Below, one piece after another: positions 17,751 to 26,103 of a stretch of 47,339 nt of DNA. A program made the translations under genes and the position numbers. The DNA lies in NCBI RefSeq assembly GCF_001434475.1, contig NZ_AZGF01000019.1, positions 1 to 47,339 on the forward strand, written 5' to 3'. The DNA comes from Paucilactobacillus suebicus DSM 5007 = KCTC 3549. GTDB lineage: Bacteria > Bacillota > Bacilli > Lactobacillales > Lactobacillaceae. Positions within the stretch are counted from its first letter, which is position 1. Each line of letters starts with the position of its first letter. A model generated the notes under the pieces. That model was not told the DNA's origin and did no database searches. It saw nothing but the letters and a program-made list of their open reading frames with translations.

Positions 17751-18587
17751 ATGGCATTTCTAGAAGTTAAGGGTGCAAAATTACATTATGAAACTGTTGG
17801 TCAAGGACCCGTATTGATTGTGATTCCGGGTGCCAACGGCACTGGCAACATTTTTGGTGGCATTGCTAAGTATTTACAAGATCGTTATACGGTGGTGATG
17901 TTTGATCGTCGCGGTTACGGCGATACAGTGATGACTGAAGACCTTCCTGCAGAAGCCACAGACTATAATAGTCGGTATCGCTTGAGCACAGATGCGAATG
18001 ATGTCATCGCACTTGCTGATAAGTTTAGTCCTGACGAACCAGTTTTCATCATGGGTAGTAGTTCTGGATCAATTGTGGCTGCTGAGGCATTTACTAAGGC
18101 ACCAGATAGGTTTGCTAAAGTTGCCATTCACGAGTGTCCAACAAGTACAGTGGTTGATCAAAAAGAAGCTCGTGCTAAGAATATTGATGCAGTTGAAAGT
18201 GCACTCAGTGGCGATTTTAATGGTGCTCGAGAAAAATTTGCAGCAGCGATGAACATTCAACCATTAGATGCTAAGATGATGGGAATGAGTGAAGATTCGC
18301 CTAAGCCTGATGAAAAACGATTGGCCGGGATGATGTACTGGTTTAAGTACGAAGTGCTCCAGTACACTGGTCAAGAAATCGATTGGGATGTTTTCAAGAA
18401 TAACCGTGATAAGGTACTGTTGTTTAATGGAACTGACTCAGTTGGATCAACTCCACAGACTGTTAATAAAGCAATTAGTGAAATGTTGAATGTGCCAATT
18501 ACTATTATTCCCGGTGGCCATTTAGGATACGCACAGAAGCCTGAAGGATTTGCTGAAACCCTAGCGGCTGCATTGGATCAAAGGTAA
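17751..18587 (+). CDS. Alpha/beta hydrolase
   Basis: 278 residues with an alpha/beta hydrolase fold: IPGANGTGN as oxyanion region, DRRGYGDT, nucleophile Ser104 in MGSSSGS, acid in NGTDS and base in GGHLGYA. Similar proteins are annotated as esterases or haloperoxidase-like hydrolases; the substrate is unknown. AAGGAG precedes the ATG. It lies downstream of a TetR gene, suggesting an inducible response to its substrate. A strong terminator follows directly. Confidence 0.8.
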   Translation: MAFLEVKGAKLHYETVGQGPVLIVIPGANGTGNIFGGIAKYLQDRYTVVMFDRRGYGDTVMTEDLPAEATDYNSRYRLSTDANDVIALADKFSPDEPVFIMGSSSGSIVAAEAFTKAPDRFAKVAIHECPTSTVVDQKEARAKNIDAVESALSGDFNGAREKFAAAMNIQPLDAKMMGMSEDSPKPDEKRLAGMMYWFKYEVLQYTGQEIDWDVFKNNRDKVLLFNGTDSVGSTPQTVNKAISEMLNVPITIIPGGHLGYAQKPEGFAETLAAALDQR

Positions 18588-18590
18588 TTA

Positions 18591-18628
18591 AAAAAACTGT
18601 TAAGCAGGTTGCGCTTAACAGTTTTTTT
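18591..18628. terminator. Strong bidirectional terminator
   Basis: ACTGTTAAGC/GCTTAACAGT stem flanked by six A residues on the left and seven T residues on the right. Confidence 0.9.
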
Positions 18629-18668
18629 GTGACTAAATTAACAATAAATGCCATTAACCAATCGGTTA

Positions 18669-18697
18669 TTTTACGAATTATCGCTATGGTGTATACT
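18669..18697 (+). promoter_or_regulatory. Promoter of the TSUP permease gene
   Basis: TTTTAC (18669-18674), 17 bp, TATACT (18692-18697). The -10 is good and the -35 is weak. Confidence 0.45.
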
Positions 18698-18737
18698 GAT
18701 CAAATATTATAGATGTTACTAAAAGGAAGTTATTGTT

Positions 18738-19505
18738 TTGTCGCTATTATGGATGGTTGTTATTTTATTTATTGCTGGAATTGCGGCAGGTTTACTTGCT
18801 TCGATTGCCGGCTTAGCTTCACTAGTTTCTTATCCGGTACTGTTGGCGTTGGGTGTGCCACCTGTTAGTGCTAATACCACTAATACAGCTTCTTTGGTAT
18901 TTACAGGAATTGGTGCCAGCATGTCATCTCTCAAGGAACTAAAAAGCAACAAGAAAACAATGTGGTCGGTAGCAGTTTATGCACTGGTTGGTTGTGTGCT
19001 AGGCAGTATTATTTTGGTTTACGCACCAGCTTCAACTTTTGAAAAAGTGGTGCCATTTCTGATCTTTGGTGCCGGTGTACTGATGCTTTACACTCAGTTT
19101 AAGGGCGAAAATAAAGATCGCGAGTCTAAACCTGACACACCACTCGTGAGAGGATTAAAGCTATTTGCCATTTTTCTAGTTGGTATTTATATTGGTTATT
19201 TTGGTGCTTCAGCGGGGATGATTTTGTTAGCCATTTTGACGGTGACGATTAATGAATCATTTGCCGTAACCAATGCAATTAAGAATTTTACGTCATTTCT
19301 TGCTAATGCATTATCGCTGTTAATATACGCGTTCACAACTAAAATTTATTGGTGGATGGTGGTACCAATGGGGATTGGCATGTTTATTGGTGGTTACGTT
19401 GGGCCAGTTGTAATTCGTCATGTGCCAGTGCGTCCATTGCGGATCATTATTGCGTTTGCGGCATTTGGTTTAGCAGGATATTTATTTTACACAGCATTTT
19501 ATTAA
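18738..19505 (+). CDS. TSUP family (TauE/SafE) membrane permease
   Basis: 255 residues with about eight membrane helices in two halves. The first half has GLLASIAGLASLVSYPVLLALG followed by PVSANTTN, and the second half has YIGYFGASAGMILLA, the paired motifs of TauE/SafE/YfcA permeases, which export or import sulfonates, sulfite or other anions. The start is TTG 18738 with AAAGGAAG about ten bases upstream; the next ATG (18753) is too far from the site and would shorten helix 1. Monocistronic, with a terminator following. Confidence 0.8.
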   Translation: MSLLWMVVILFIAGIAAGLLASIAGLASLVSYPVLLALGVPPVSANTTNTASLVFTGIGASMSSLKELKSNKKTMWSVAVYALVGCVLGSIILVYAPASTFEKVVPFLIFGAGVLMLYTQFKGENKDRESKPDTPLVRGLKLFAIFLVGIYIGYFGASAGMILLAILTVTINESFAVTNAIKNFTSFLANALSLLIYAFTTKIYWWMVVPMGIGMFIGGYVGPVVIRHVPVRPLRIIIAFAAFGLAGYLFYTAFY

Positions 19506-19508
19506 CAA

Positions 19509-19543
19509 AAAAGGAGTCGAGAAAAAATTTCCCGGCTCCTTTT
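19509..19543 (+). terminator. Rho-independent terminator
   Basis: AAAAGGAGTCG pairs with CGGCTCCTTTT (one T-G pair), with inner GAAA/TTTC, just after the permease stop. Confidence 0.75.
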
Positions 19544-19616
19544 CTACCAAAATTTGGGACTAACGATTACAATAATGGTGTTAGATTAATACCAATGAAA
19601 CGGGGAGATATGAATA

Positions 19617-20576
19617 ATGACAAAAGAATTAGCAAACTTTCCAAAAATTGCGTTAGGCACTTGGTCATGGGGAACTGGCGATATTGGCGGCGATCAAGTC
19701 TTTGGCAACCACCTAGGCGAGGCCGAACTTAAATCAGTTGTATCGACAGCAATGAAGGCCGGCTTAAATTTATGGGATACTGCATATGCTTACGGCCGTG
19801 GTTCATCTGAAACCATTCTTGGCAACTTGTTAAAGGATTATGACCGCAAAGATTATTTATTATCAACTAAGTTCACTCCGGTAAGAGCAGTGGACTTTGA
19901 TTACAAGCCTGAGGCAATGCTCGACAGCAGTCTAGATCGTTTACACACGGACTATATTGATATGTATTGGATTCACAATTCAGACGATGTTGAACGATGG
20001 ACACCGGAAATGATTCCATTGCTGAAGAGTGGCAAGATCAAGCACGTCGGCGTTTCAAACCATAGCCTGGCACAAATTAAACGTGCTAATGAGATTTTGG
20101 GTAAGGAAGGCTTCAGAGTATCTGCTGTCCAAAATCACTACAGTTTGCTATTCCGCGACTCGGAAGAAACAGGGGTGCTAGATTACTGCAAGCAAAACGA
20201 TATTGCGTTCTTCCCATACATGATTTTGGAGCAGGGTGCTTTGACCGGCAAATACAATACAAAGCATCCATTACCTAAGGGTAGCCGCCGTGCTGCAACG
20301 TATGATCCAATCTTGCCAAAACTGGAGCAATTAACGGATACAATGACAGAAATTGGTAAAAAGTATGACAATGCAACTGTTTCAGATATTGCAACGGCGT
20401 GGGCAATTAACAAGGGCTCACTACCAATTATTGGAGTAACAAAACCAGATTACATTGCGGGTAATGTCCATGCAATGAATATTCAGTTAAGTGATGACGA
20501 GATTAAAGAACTTGAACAATTAGCTGATGCTACGGGTATTAACGCCAAAGCTTCGTGGGAGAAACCAATCAAGTAG
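19617..20576 (+). CDS. Aldo/keto reductase
   Basis: 319 residues, TIM-barrel NAD(P)H-dependent reductase. The catalytic tetrad is visible: Asp54, Tyr59 (WDTAYAYG), Lys85 (STKFTP) and His120 (YWIHN). GVSNHS and the C-terminal PIIGVTKP cofactor loop are also present. It reduces aldehydes or ketones; the substrate cannot be assigned. GGGGAG precedes the ATG. The stop codon TAG forms part of the conserved end (TAGAGTG) of palindromic element 3. Confidence 0.85.
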   Translation: MTKELANFPKIALGTWSWGTGDIGGDQVFGNHLGEAELKSVVSTAMKAGLNLWDTAYAYGRGSSETILGNLLKDYDRKDYLLSTKFTPVRAVDFDYKPEAMLDSSLDRLHTDYIDMYWIHNSDDVERWTPEMIPLLKSGKIKHVGVSNHSLAQIKRANEILGKEGFRVSAVQNHYSLLFRDSEETGVLDYCKQNDIAFFPYMILEQGALTGKYNTKHPLPKGSRRAATYDPILPKLEQLTDTMTEIGKKYDNATVSDIATAWAINKGSLPIIGVTKPDYIAGNVHAMNIQLSDDEIKELEQLADATGINAKASWEKPIK

Positions 20577-20702
20577 AGTGAAAAAGAAGACGGTTTGACC
20601 TGTCTCAAATAAGCAACCAATCACCGAATCATCCGAACTATGGATGGTTTGGTGATTGGTTGCTTATTTGATGTAGGTCAGTCTTCTTTTTCACGTTTCG
20701 GC
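20574..20702 (+). repeat. Palindromic element 3
   Basis: Left end TAGAGTGAAAAAGAAGAC, which contains the stop codon of the aldo/keto reductase gene; right end GTCTTCTTTTTCACGTTTCGGC. The inner stem pairs CAAATAAGCAACCAATCACC with its complement at 20651-20670, and the centre is CCGAACTATGG. Nearly the whole 120 bases fold into one hairpin. Confidence 0.9.
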
Positions 20703-20915
20703 AAAAAAATATAGAAAGCGATACAAAAAAAGATTTAAAAAATGCAAAAAGTTTGGGAATCAGTTGTTTATTTGATGTAGGTCAGTCTTCTTTTTCACGT
20801 TTCGGCAAAAAAATAGAAAGTGTGGAAAAAGTTATGAAAGGTAAGATGGCTTGGTGATTGGTCGTTTGTTTGACATAGCCCAGCCCCACATTTAAAAAAT
20901 GGAAAGTGTAGAAAA
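20648..20915 (+). repeat. Tandem partial copies of the right arm of element 3
   Basis: The right half of element 3 recurs twice with a period of about 100 bases: starts near 20648, 20751 and 20848. The first two copies share TTTGATGTAGGTCAGTCTTC and TTTTTCACGTTTCGGCAAAA; the third is diverged (TTGGTGATTGGTCGTTTGTT). A-rich spacer segments containing GAAAG separate them. They fill the 410 bp gene-free stretch before the GNAT gene. Confidence 0.8.
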
Positions 20916-20987
20916 AAGCCAACAAATAGCGCATTATAAAAATTAACATTGCAAAATAATCTAAGCGAAGCAAGTAGGTAAAAATAA

Positions 20988-21428
20988 ATGAGAATTGAAG
21001 TCAGCAATAATCCATGGCAACAGGCCGCGGCACTTTCTATTCGCCTGAAAGTTTTTGTGCAGGAACGTGGTTTGAATAAACAAGATGAATTTGATGGTGG
21101 CGACACGGAACAAACAGTTTACGCAGTTGCCTGGCAAGATGAGCGAACACCAGTTGCAACGGTCCGTTTTCAACAAGTTGATGAACAAACGATGCGCCCT
21201 GGACGAGTGGCAACCTTGCCAGAATACCGGGGACAAGGGACTGCGCAACGTGCGTTATTGGCAACTGAAAAATATGGTCAATCATTTGGAATGATTCATT
21301 CTGTAATTCATAGCGAACTGACAGCACAGGGGTTTTATGAGCGGTGTGGCTATCAAGTTAGTTCAACACCATTTATTGAAGACGGTGTTGAGTGTATAGA
21401 ACTAACAAAAAAGATCGACAAAGTCTAA
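20988..21428 (+). CDS. GNAT family N-acetyltransferase
   Basis: 146 residues of the ElaA/YjcF-like GNAT type: R.KVFV.E at the start, PVATVRF, then the acetyl-CoA loop PEYRGQGTAQRAL (motif A) and FYERCGYQ near the end. It would transfer an acetyl group to an unknown small molecule or protein. The ribosome binding site (AGTAGG) is weak. The terminator hairpin begins inside the last codons. Confidence 0.8.
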   Translation: MRIEVSNNPWQQAAALSIRLKVFVQERGLNKQDEFDGGDTEQTVYAVAWQDERTPVATVRFQQVDEQTMRPGRVATLPEYRGQGTAQRALLATEKYGQSFGMIHSVIHSELTAQGFYERCGYQVSSTPFIEDGVECIELTKKIDKV

Positions 21429-21445
21429 GCCTTGTCGATCTTTTT
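21408..21445. terminator. Bidirectional terminator overlapping the GNAT stop codon
   Basis: AAAAAGATCGACAAG pairs with CTTGTCGATCTTTTT; the stop codon is in or next to the loop. It serves both the GNAT gene and the convergent FMN reductase gene. Confidence 0.9.
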
Positions 21446-21459
21446 CCTATGTTTAAAAA

Positions 21460-22218
21460 TTACCTTCTAGTATGTCTAACGAATGTTGCATAATGCAAAA
21501 TGCAAGCTAATAATACAAAGAAAATGATGACGAAACTAGCGTACCTCATCCAGAAATTGGTGGTGAGAATTGGAAATAGTGCTTGAATGCCCATTGTTGC
21601 TAAAGCCATAACAGCGATCATACAAAAGAGTAAAATATAGCGTTTCAAAGTTTCATCATCCTTTCGTTTTTTAGTTGTTAACTTAGTACCCAGTGCTCGA
21701 GCCGTATCGCGTTTGGCATCAGGTAATTTTCCGTGTAAATTCCAGGTGCCCGGTAATACTAGTTCTTTAACTTTGTGTAATCCAGCCGCCGTCATTGCCT
21801 TATCAATCATGGTTAAAGTCGCGTCAGTTTGGTGGGTGAAAGTGTTGTCCCATGGGCTAGCGAAGCAACTAGTGACGCTGACGTAATGTTTGTCCTTGTA
21901 TTTCCCGGGCAATGTATCACCTTTATGTGTCATTTTCACCATGCGATGACGAAAATAATCAAAGAACTGTTTGAATTGGCCAGCTACTGTACCAAAATAA
22001 GTTGGTGTACCAAGTACCCACACATCTGCTGCAGCTAGTTTAGATTCTAGCTCATCCATCACTGGATTAATTTGATGCGGTTGATCCGGCACAATTCGGT
22101 AGTCGTTTAGGTTAATGAACTCGCATTCGGCATCTTTAGCACCGTCAAGAATATCCTTAACCAGGGTAGCAGTCATGCCATTAGCATCCTGGCCGCCATA
22201 CAAAGCAACGATTTTCAT
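21460..22218 (-). CDS. Flavodoxin-fold NAD(P)H-dependent FMN reductase with C-terminal membrane hairpin
   Basis: Residues 1 to about 180 form a flavodoxin-like FMN reductase domain (ALYGGQDANGMTATLV at the phosphate-binding loop, GTPTYFGTVAGQFKQFFDY at the flavin loop). Residues about 193-217 and 223-245 are two hydrophobic helices with a short charged tail, so the enzyme would be tethered to the cytoplasmic face of the membrane. Plain family members lack this tail. A membrane-bound quinone or metal reductase role is an inference. GAGGTGATC precedes the ATG. Monocistronic. Confidence 0.8.
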   Translation of the reverse strand: MKIVALYGGQDANGMTATLVKDILDGAKDAECEFINLNDYRIVPDQPHQINPVMDELESKLAAADVWVLGTPTYFGTVAGQFKQFFDYFRHRMVKMTHKGDTLPGKYKDKHYVSVTSCFASPWDNTFTHQTDATLTMIDKAMTAAGLHKVKELVLPGTWNLHGKLPDAKRDTARALGTKLTTKKRKDDETLKRYILLFCMIAVMALATMGIQALFPILTTNFWMRYASFVIIFFVLLACILHYATFVRHTRR

Positions 22219-22290
22219 TTGATCACCTCAGAGTCTAGAGTAGCTAAAATTTTGCTTACTGTAAATACGAACAAACAGAATTTCAAAGCA

Positions 22291-22390
22291 AGAGTGATAA
22301 AAAGGTATTTTGCTCCAATAATATAAGGCGTCCAAGACTAAAATTCTGAATTCGGAATTTTAGTCTTGGACGCCTTATGTGGACAGTCAC
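22291..22390 (+). repeat. Palindromic element 4
   Basis: Left end GAGTGATAAAAAGG, stem TATAAGGCGTCCAAGACTAA with its complement ending CGCCTTATGTGG, centre TTCTGAATTCGGAA. The right terminal arm has lost the CTTTTT motif. It lies between the FMN reductase start and the end of the surface protein gene, and may terminate the latter. Confidence 0.8.
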
Positions 22391-22473
22391 TTATTAAGCT
22401 AGACTGAAGTACTAAATTAGTAGTAGCTTTGGTTGATAACAAGATTATTGTCTAAAGCCCTCTTGGCACTTAA

Positions 22474-25359
22474 TTATGAATGTTTTCTTTTTAGCACTAA
22501 TACTCCGGCTAAACTAATTCCGAGTATGCAGAAGCCGGCGAAGATGATCGCACGATTTGTTGTTTGGTCACCAGTTTGTGGCAAGGTTCCAGTGACTTGG
22601 CTATTTGAGGTAAGATCATTTGCGTTAGTTGGTGAGTTACTGGTTGAAGGTAGTGTAGTTGGTTGAATGTCACCCCTACCGTCACTACCAGTTATGGTAG
22701 TTTCGTCTTGCTCAATTGGGTCTGGTTGTGTCATATTTGTATTCATTTCTGTATCAGTCTCTGTTTGGGATTCTTCAGTCGGTGGAGTAACCTCACTCTC
22801 ACCGCCAGTTTCTTCCTCTGGAGTAACGCCGGTACCACTACTTTCATTACCTACAACGACGTATACGGTGACATTTTGTTGATCGCCAGTCCACTCTAAA
22901 TCACTCGGTTGAGTGAAGCCCTTCAAATCGTTTCCTTCTGCATAACGATATCCGTTTGGAATTAATCCACCAAGATATGTGCCGGTGCCGTAATTAGTTA
23001 GATCCAGTACGTCACCAAGCGCACCACGCAAACTATCGGTTGTTACCGTTTTGCCAGTATCAACGTTGATTAATGTGACCATAATCGGTGCGGCAGCTTT
23101 CTGTGCCCATACATAGGTCGTAGCAGGCTCAACAGAATTTTCGTACATTGTCATCAAATCATTTGCTGTGTAATATGCACCAGTTGGTGAATTAACGGTG
23201 CCGTTACCAATGTCTTGCCAATAGGCTGCCACGTTTTGATAGCGAGTGCCTGGAATTAATGTGTCACTCCCAGGAGCGTCCATCAGATTTGCGGAGGGGT
23301 TCAGGTAAGTGCGTTCACCCAGAGTGATTTGCCACAAACTATTTGTTTGACCAAACATGTCTTCAACATAAGTTACTTTTCCCATGTCCCAATTACTGAT
23401 GTCCAATGTTTGTAGATTATTCATTCCTTTAAATAGATTAGTCATATCGGTAACTCTACCAGTATCCCATTTATTAACTGGTAAATAGGTTAGGCTAGCC
23501 GCATTCTCAAACATTGACGTCATTGTATCAACACCACCGGTATCCCAGTTGTCAAAGTTAATTGAGGATAAACTCGTTGTGTCTGCGAACATTCTGGCAG
23601 TATCTTCAAATTTGCCGGTGTCCCAAGTTCCTACGTCAAGAGAGGTGAGACCACTAGCACCATCAAACATCGATAGCACATTGTCCACTTTACCAGTATC
23701 CCAATTACTGAGATCTAAAGAAGTTAAGCTACTAGCTTCTTTAAACATATAGGACATATTATCAACTTTACTCGTATTCCAATTGCTCAAATCAAGGGCT
23801 GTTAAATTACTGGCTCTCTCAAACATCATTGACATGTTGTCAACTTTGCTAGTGTTCCAGTCACTAACATCAAGATTACTAGCAGCGATGCCGGCGAATG
23901 TGGCTGACATGTCTTCTACTTTGCTGGTATCCCAAGTACTGACATCGAGGAACGTTAGCTCAGTAGTAGCAGCAAAAGTAGCAAATAAGCTCTCGACTTT
24001 ACCAGTGTCCCAGTCACTTAGATCAAGAGATGTTAAACTGCTAGCACCATTAAACATTGCCGTCATATCGTCAATTTTACCGGTGTCCCAAGAACTAGGA
24101 TCCAGTTCCTTTAGATTAGTGGTTTGAGCGAACATAAATCGGGTGCTTTCTACTTTGCCGGTATCCCAGCTAGAGACGTCTAAGAATGTTAGGCTGGAAG
24201 CGCCGTAAAACATTTCATTCATTGCTTCCACCTTATCAACTTCCCAGTTGCTAACGTCCAAGGAGTTTAAGCTAGTGGTGTCCTTAAACATCAAACTCAT
24301 GTCTTCAACTTTTGCGACGTCCCAGTTGCTGACGTCAAGTGTGGTTAGACTACTGTCACCATTAAACATACCACGCATGTCATCAACGTTGCTGGTATCC
24401 CAACCACTCACATCGAGATCAGTTAATGAACTAGCTGTGTTAAACATTCCAGTCATTAATTCTACACTGGCAGTGTACCAACTGGTCACATCAATGCCGG
24501 TTAACTTACGATTTTCTGAGAACATATACGACATGTTTTCGACGTTTTCAATTGCCCATGAACTAACTGCCAGAGATACTAAATTGTGGTTACCACTGAA
24601 CATGTAGCTCATATCGTCCACTGCTTCAGTATTGAGGTTTTCTAAATTCATTTCTGTAGCAACGTGTAACCCCGAAAATAAATAACTAGAATCACGGTTA
24701 GCATTTACGCCTTCGTCGACGGTAACTGCTGTGATATTGCCTGCATATTCTGACCAATTACCCTTGCCAGCTTCCAAAGTTCCTTCGTGAATGGTTAGTG
24801 TTCCTTCGTTGAGTTCCCATTTGGCTGTACCAAATTGACCACTAACTATGTTATCTTCACTGTCTGCGGTTATAGATGCTGGGGAGGCTGATACTGAAGT
24901 TGCAGACGCTGATGATGTTGCAGCAGGGGATGCTGAGTTAACTGTTGCTGTTGAAACCGCCATGGCTGGTGTAGTGGATAAACTTGAGTTCGTGGATGCT
25001 GAAGTTGCAGAAGAAACAGATGAAGAAGTTGATAATTGCGAACTATCATTAGATGCCATGCTGTCAGTTGAAATTTCAGTCGAACTGTTAGCGCTTGAAG
25101 CATCTGTAGCGGCGATATCTGCAGTACTAGATGTATCCGATGAACTGGTTATTGCACTGCTAGCAATTACCTGAGAAGTCTGTGGTGGATCAGTAGCCGT
25201 TACAGTAGCCGCGTTAGTATTTGAAGCCGAGTCGGCACTAACATCTGTGGTAGTTAGACCAATCAACATAAACGATGTAAGTGCGATCGCACTTATCAGC
25301 CATTTTTTGCCGGCCTTATAGGACTTGTAATGGACGTTGGTTTCGCTGGACATTTTCAT
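22474..25359 (-). CDS. BspA-like repeat surface protein with LPXTG anchor
   Basis: 961 residues. KxYKxGKxW-type signal peptide (KSYKAGKKW at 12-20, cleavage near 42), a Ser/Thr/Ala-rich stalk to about 165, a BspA head domain, then about 18 repeats of 26 residues of the DUF285/BspA leucine-rich type (MF..ASSLT.LD.SNWDT.KV..M), one of them 25 residues. A MucBP-like segment follows (about 765-850), then an acidic Thr-rich linker and LPQTGD at 926-931 with a membrane helix and KRKHS tail. Sortase would attach it to the cell wall; such proteins usually bind host or plant surfaces, mucus or other cells. AAAGGAGG precedes the ATG. The long reverse-strand ORFs inside it are shadows of the repeats. 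Confidence 0.92.
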   Translation of the reverse strand: MKMSSETNVHYKSYKAGKKWLISAIALTSFMLIGLTTTDVSADSASNTNAATVTATDPPQTSQVIASSAITSSSDTSSTADIAATDASSANSSTEISTDSMASNDSSQLSTSSSVSSATSASTNSSLSTTPAMAVSTATVNSASPAATSSASATSVSASPASITADSEDNIVSGQFGTAKWELNEGTLTIHEGTLEAGKGNWSEYAGNITAVTVDEGVNANRDSSYLFSGLHVATEMNLENLNTEAVDDMSYMFSGNHNLVSLAVSSWAIENVENMSYMFSENRKLTGIDVTSWYTASVELMTGMFNTASSLTDLDVSGWDTSNVDDMRGMFNGDSSLTTLDVSNWDVAKVEDMSLMFKDTTSLNSLDVSNWEVDKVEAMNEMFYGASSLTFLDVSSWDTGKVESTRFMFAQTTNLKELDPSSWDTGKIDDMTAMFNGASSLTSLDLSDWDTGKVESLFATFAATTELTFLDVSTWDTSKVEDMSATFAGIAASNLDVSDWNTSKVDNMSMMFERASNLTALDLSNWNTSKVDNMSYMFKEASSLTSLDLSNWDTGKVDNVLSMFDGASGLTSLDVGTWDTGKFEDTARMFADTTSLSSINFDNWDTGGVDTMTSMFENAASLTYLPVNKWDTGRVTDMTNLFKGMNNLQTLDISNWDMGKVTYVEDMFGQTNSLWQITLGERTYLNPSANLMDAPGSDTLIPGTRYQNVAAYWQDIGNGTVNSPTGAYYTANDLMTMYENSVEPATTYVWAQKAAAPIMVTLINVDTGKTVTTDSLRGALGDVLDLTNYGTGTYLGGLIPNGYRYAEGNDLKGFTQPSDLEWTGDQQNVTVYVVVGNESSGTGVTPEEETGGESEVTPPTEESQTETDTEMNTNMTQPDPIEQDETTITGSDGRGDIQPTTLPSTSNSPTNANDLTSNSQVTGTLPQTGDQTTNRAIIFAGFCILGISLAGVLVLKRKHS

Positions 25360-25416
25360 AGTGAGCTCCTCCTTTGGTTCGTTGCAAGCATTAAATAAAA
25401 ACTATCGTTACTATTA

Positions 25417-25453
25417 GGTTTCATTTTTAAAATAACACAACGAAAATGAAACC
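25417..25453. promoter_or_regulatory. Inverted repeat upstream of the surface protein gene
   Basis: Perfect 11 bp arms GGTTTCATTTT/AAAATGAAACC separated by 15 bases, about 60-95 bases before the start codon. It may be an operator or a leader hairpin of the mRNA. The promoter boxes are not clear; the rest of the 337 bp gap holds the terminator at 25478 and nothing else I recognise. Confidence 0.45.
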
Positions 25454-25477
25454 GCAAACAATTATATGCACACAATA

Positions 25478-25511
25478 AAAAGTCAGTTCATCTAGACGTG
25501 AACTGACTTTT
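25478..25511 (-). terminator. Terminator of the gene at 25698
   Basis: Thirteen-pair perfect stem AAAAGTCAGTTCA/TGAACTGACTTTT with an eight-base loop and T runs on either side. Confidence 0.85.
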
Positions 25512-25697
25512 GCCGTTGATTATGTGCTTAGTAATGAGTTTACGAATTTAATTGGAACAGAGCAAAGGTTTTTGATTACCAGTAGAATACTGCTTATAAC
25601 TAAGGCACAAACGCAGTATAGCATGGTAGGGCGGTTAAACTCTTAAATTCATTAAAAGATAATAGTTGTTTCAATGTATTGCAATTTATGAAAAATA

Positions 25698-26060
25698 TTA
25701 TGCTTGAGCGTCAAAAAAATTGTCTGCATGATCAAAAACATATTTAGCTAGTTTGGCCCGTTCGGGGACGGCCAAGTTAAAATGTGCGGTAATTCCGTCA
25801 ACAATCAGCTGGTTGGCTTGGGTTTTATCAAGAATTCTCCACATGGTACCGGTAGCATGCACTGGGATAATCGCAGACAGTCCCACGTAAAATTTGTCGC
25901 CGTTGATCCATAAATCAGCGTGGTTATCAGAGCTATCATCATGAGATAACTCGCGATATACTGATTCATGATTAATTCTGTTAATAATTTTAAGTGACAT
26001 TGCGTGTTCAAATGCTGATAACTCAATACCGTACCCCATGATTGCTTGTTCAGGTTTCAT
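25698..26060 (-). CDS. Hypothetical protein, 120 residues
   Basis: I do not recognise this family. It is soluble, mixed alpha/beta in character, with a central LWINGDKFYVGLSAIIPVHA stretch and no cysteine. It follows the DHA2 exporter gene by 43 bp in the same direction with its own AAAGGAT site, so it is probably cotranscribed under the MerR-type promoter at 27569-27600. A small accessory or binding protein is possible, but nothing proves it. Confidence 0.65.
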   Translation of the reverse strand: MKPEQAIMGYGIELSAFEHAMSLKIINRINHESVYRELSHDDSSDNHADLWINGDKFYVGLSAIIPVHATGTMWRILDKTQANQLIVDGITAHFNLAVPERAKLAKYVFDHADNFFDAQA

Positions 26061-26103
26061 TTAATCGATCCTTTACGTTTTATTCTTTATTGTAACGCAG
26101 GAT

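Noticed and set aside
22667-25174. Several plus-strand ORFs of 67-119 codons opposite the surface protein
   Set aside because: They mirror the repetitive reverse strand of the BspA repeats and Ser-rich stalk, have no ribosome binding sites and give low-complexity products.
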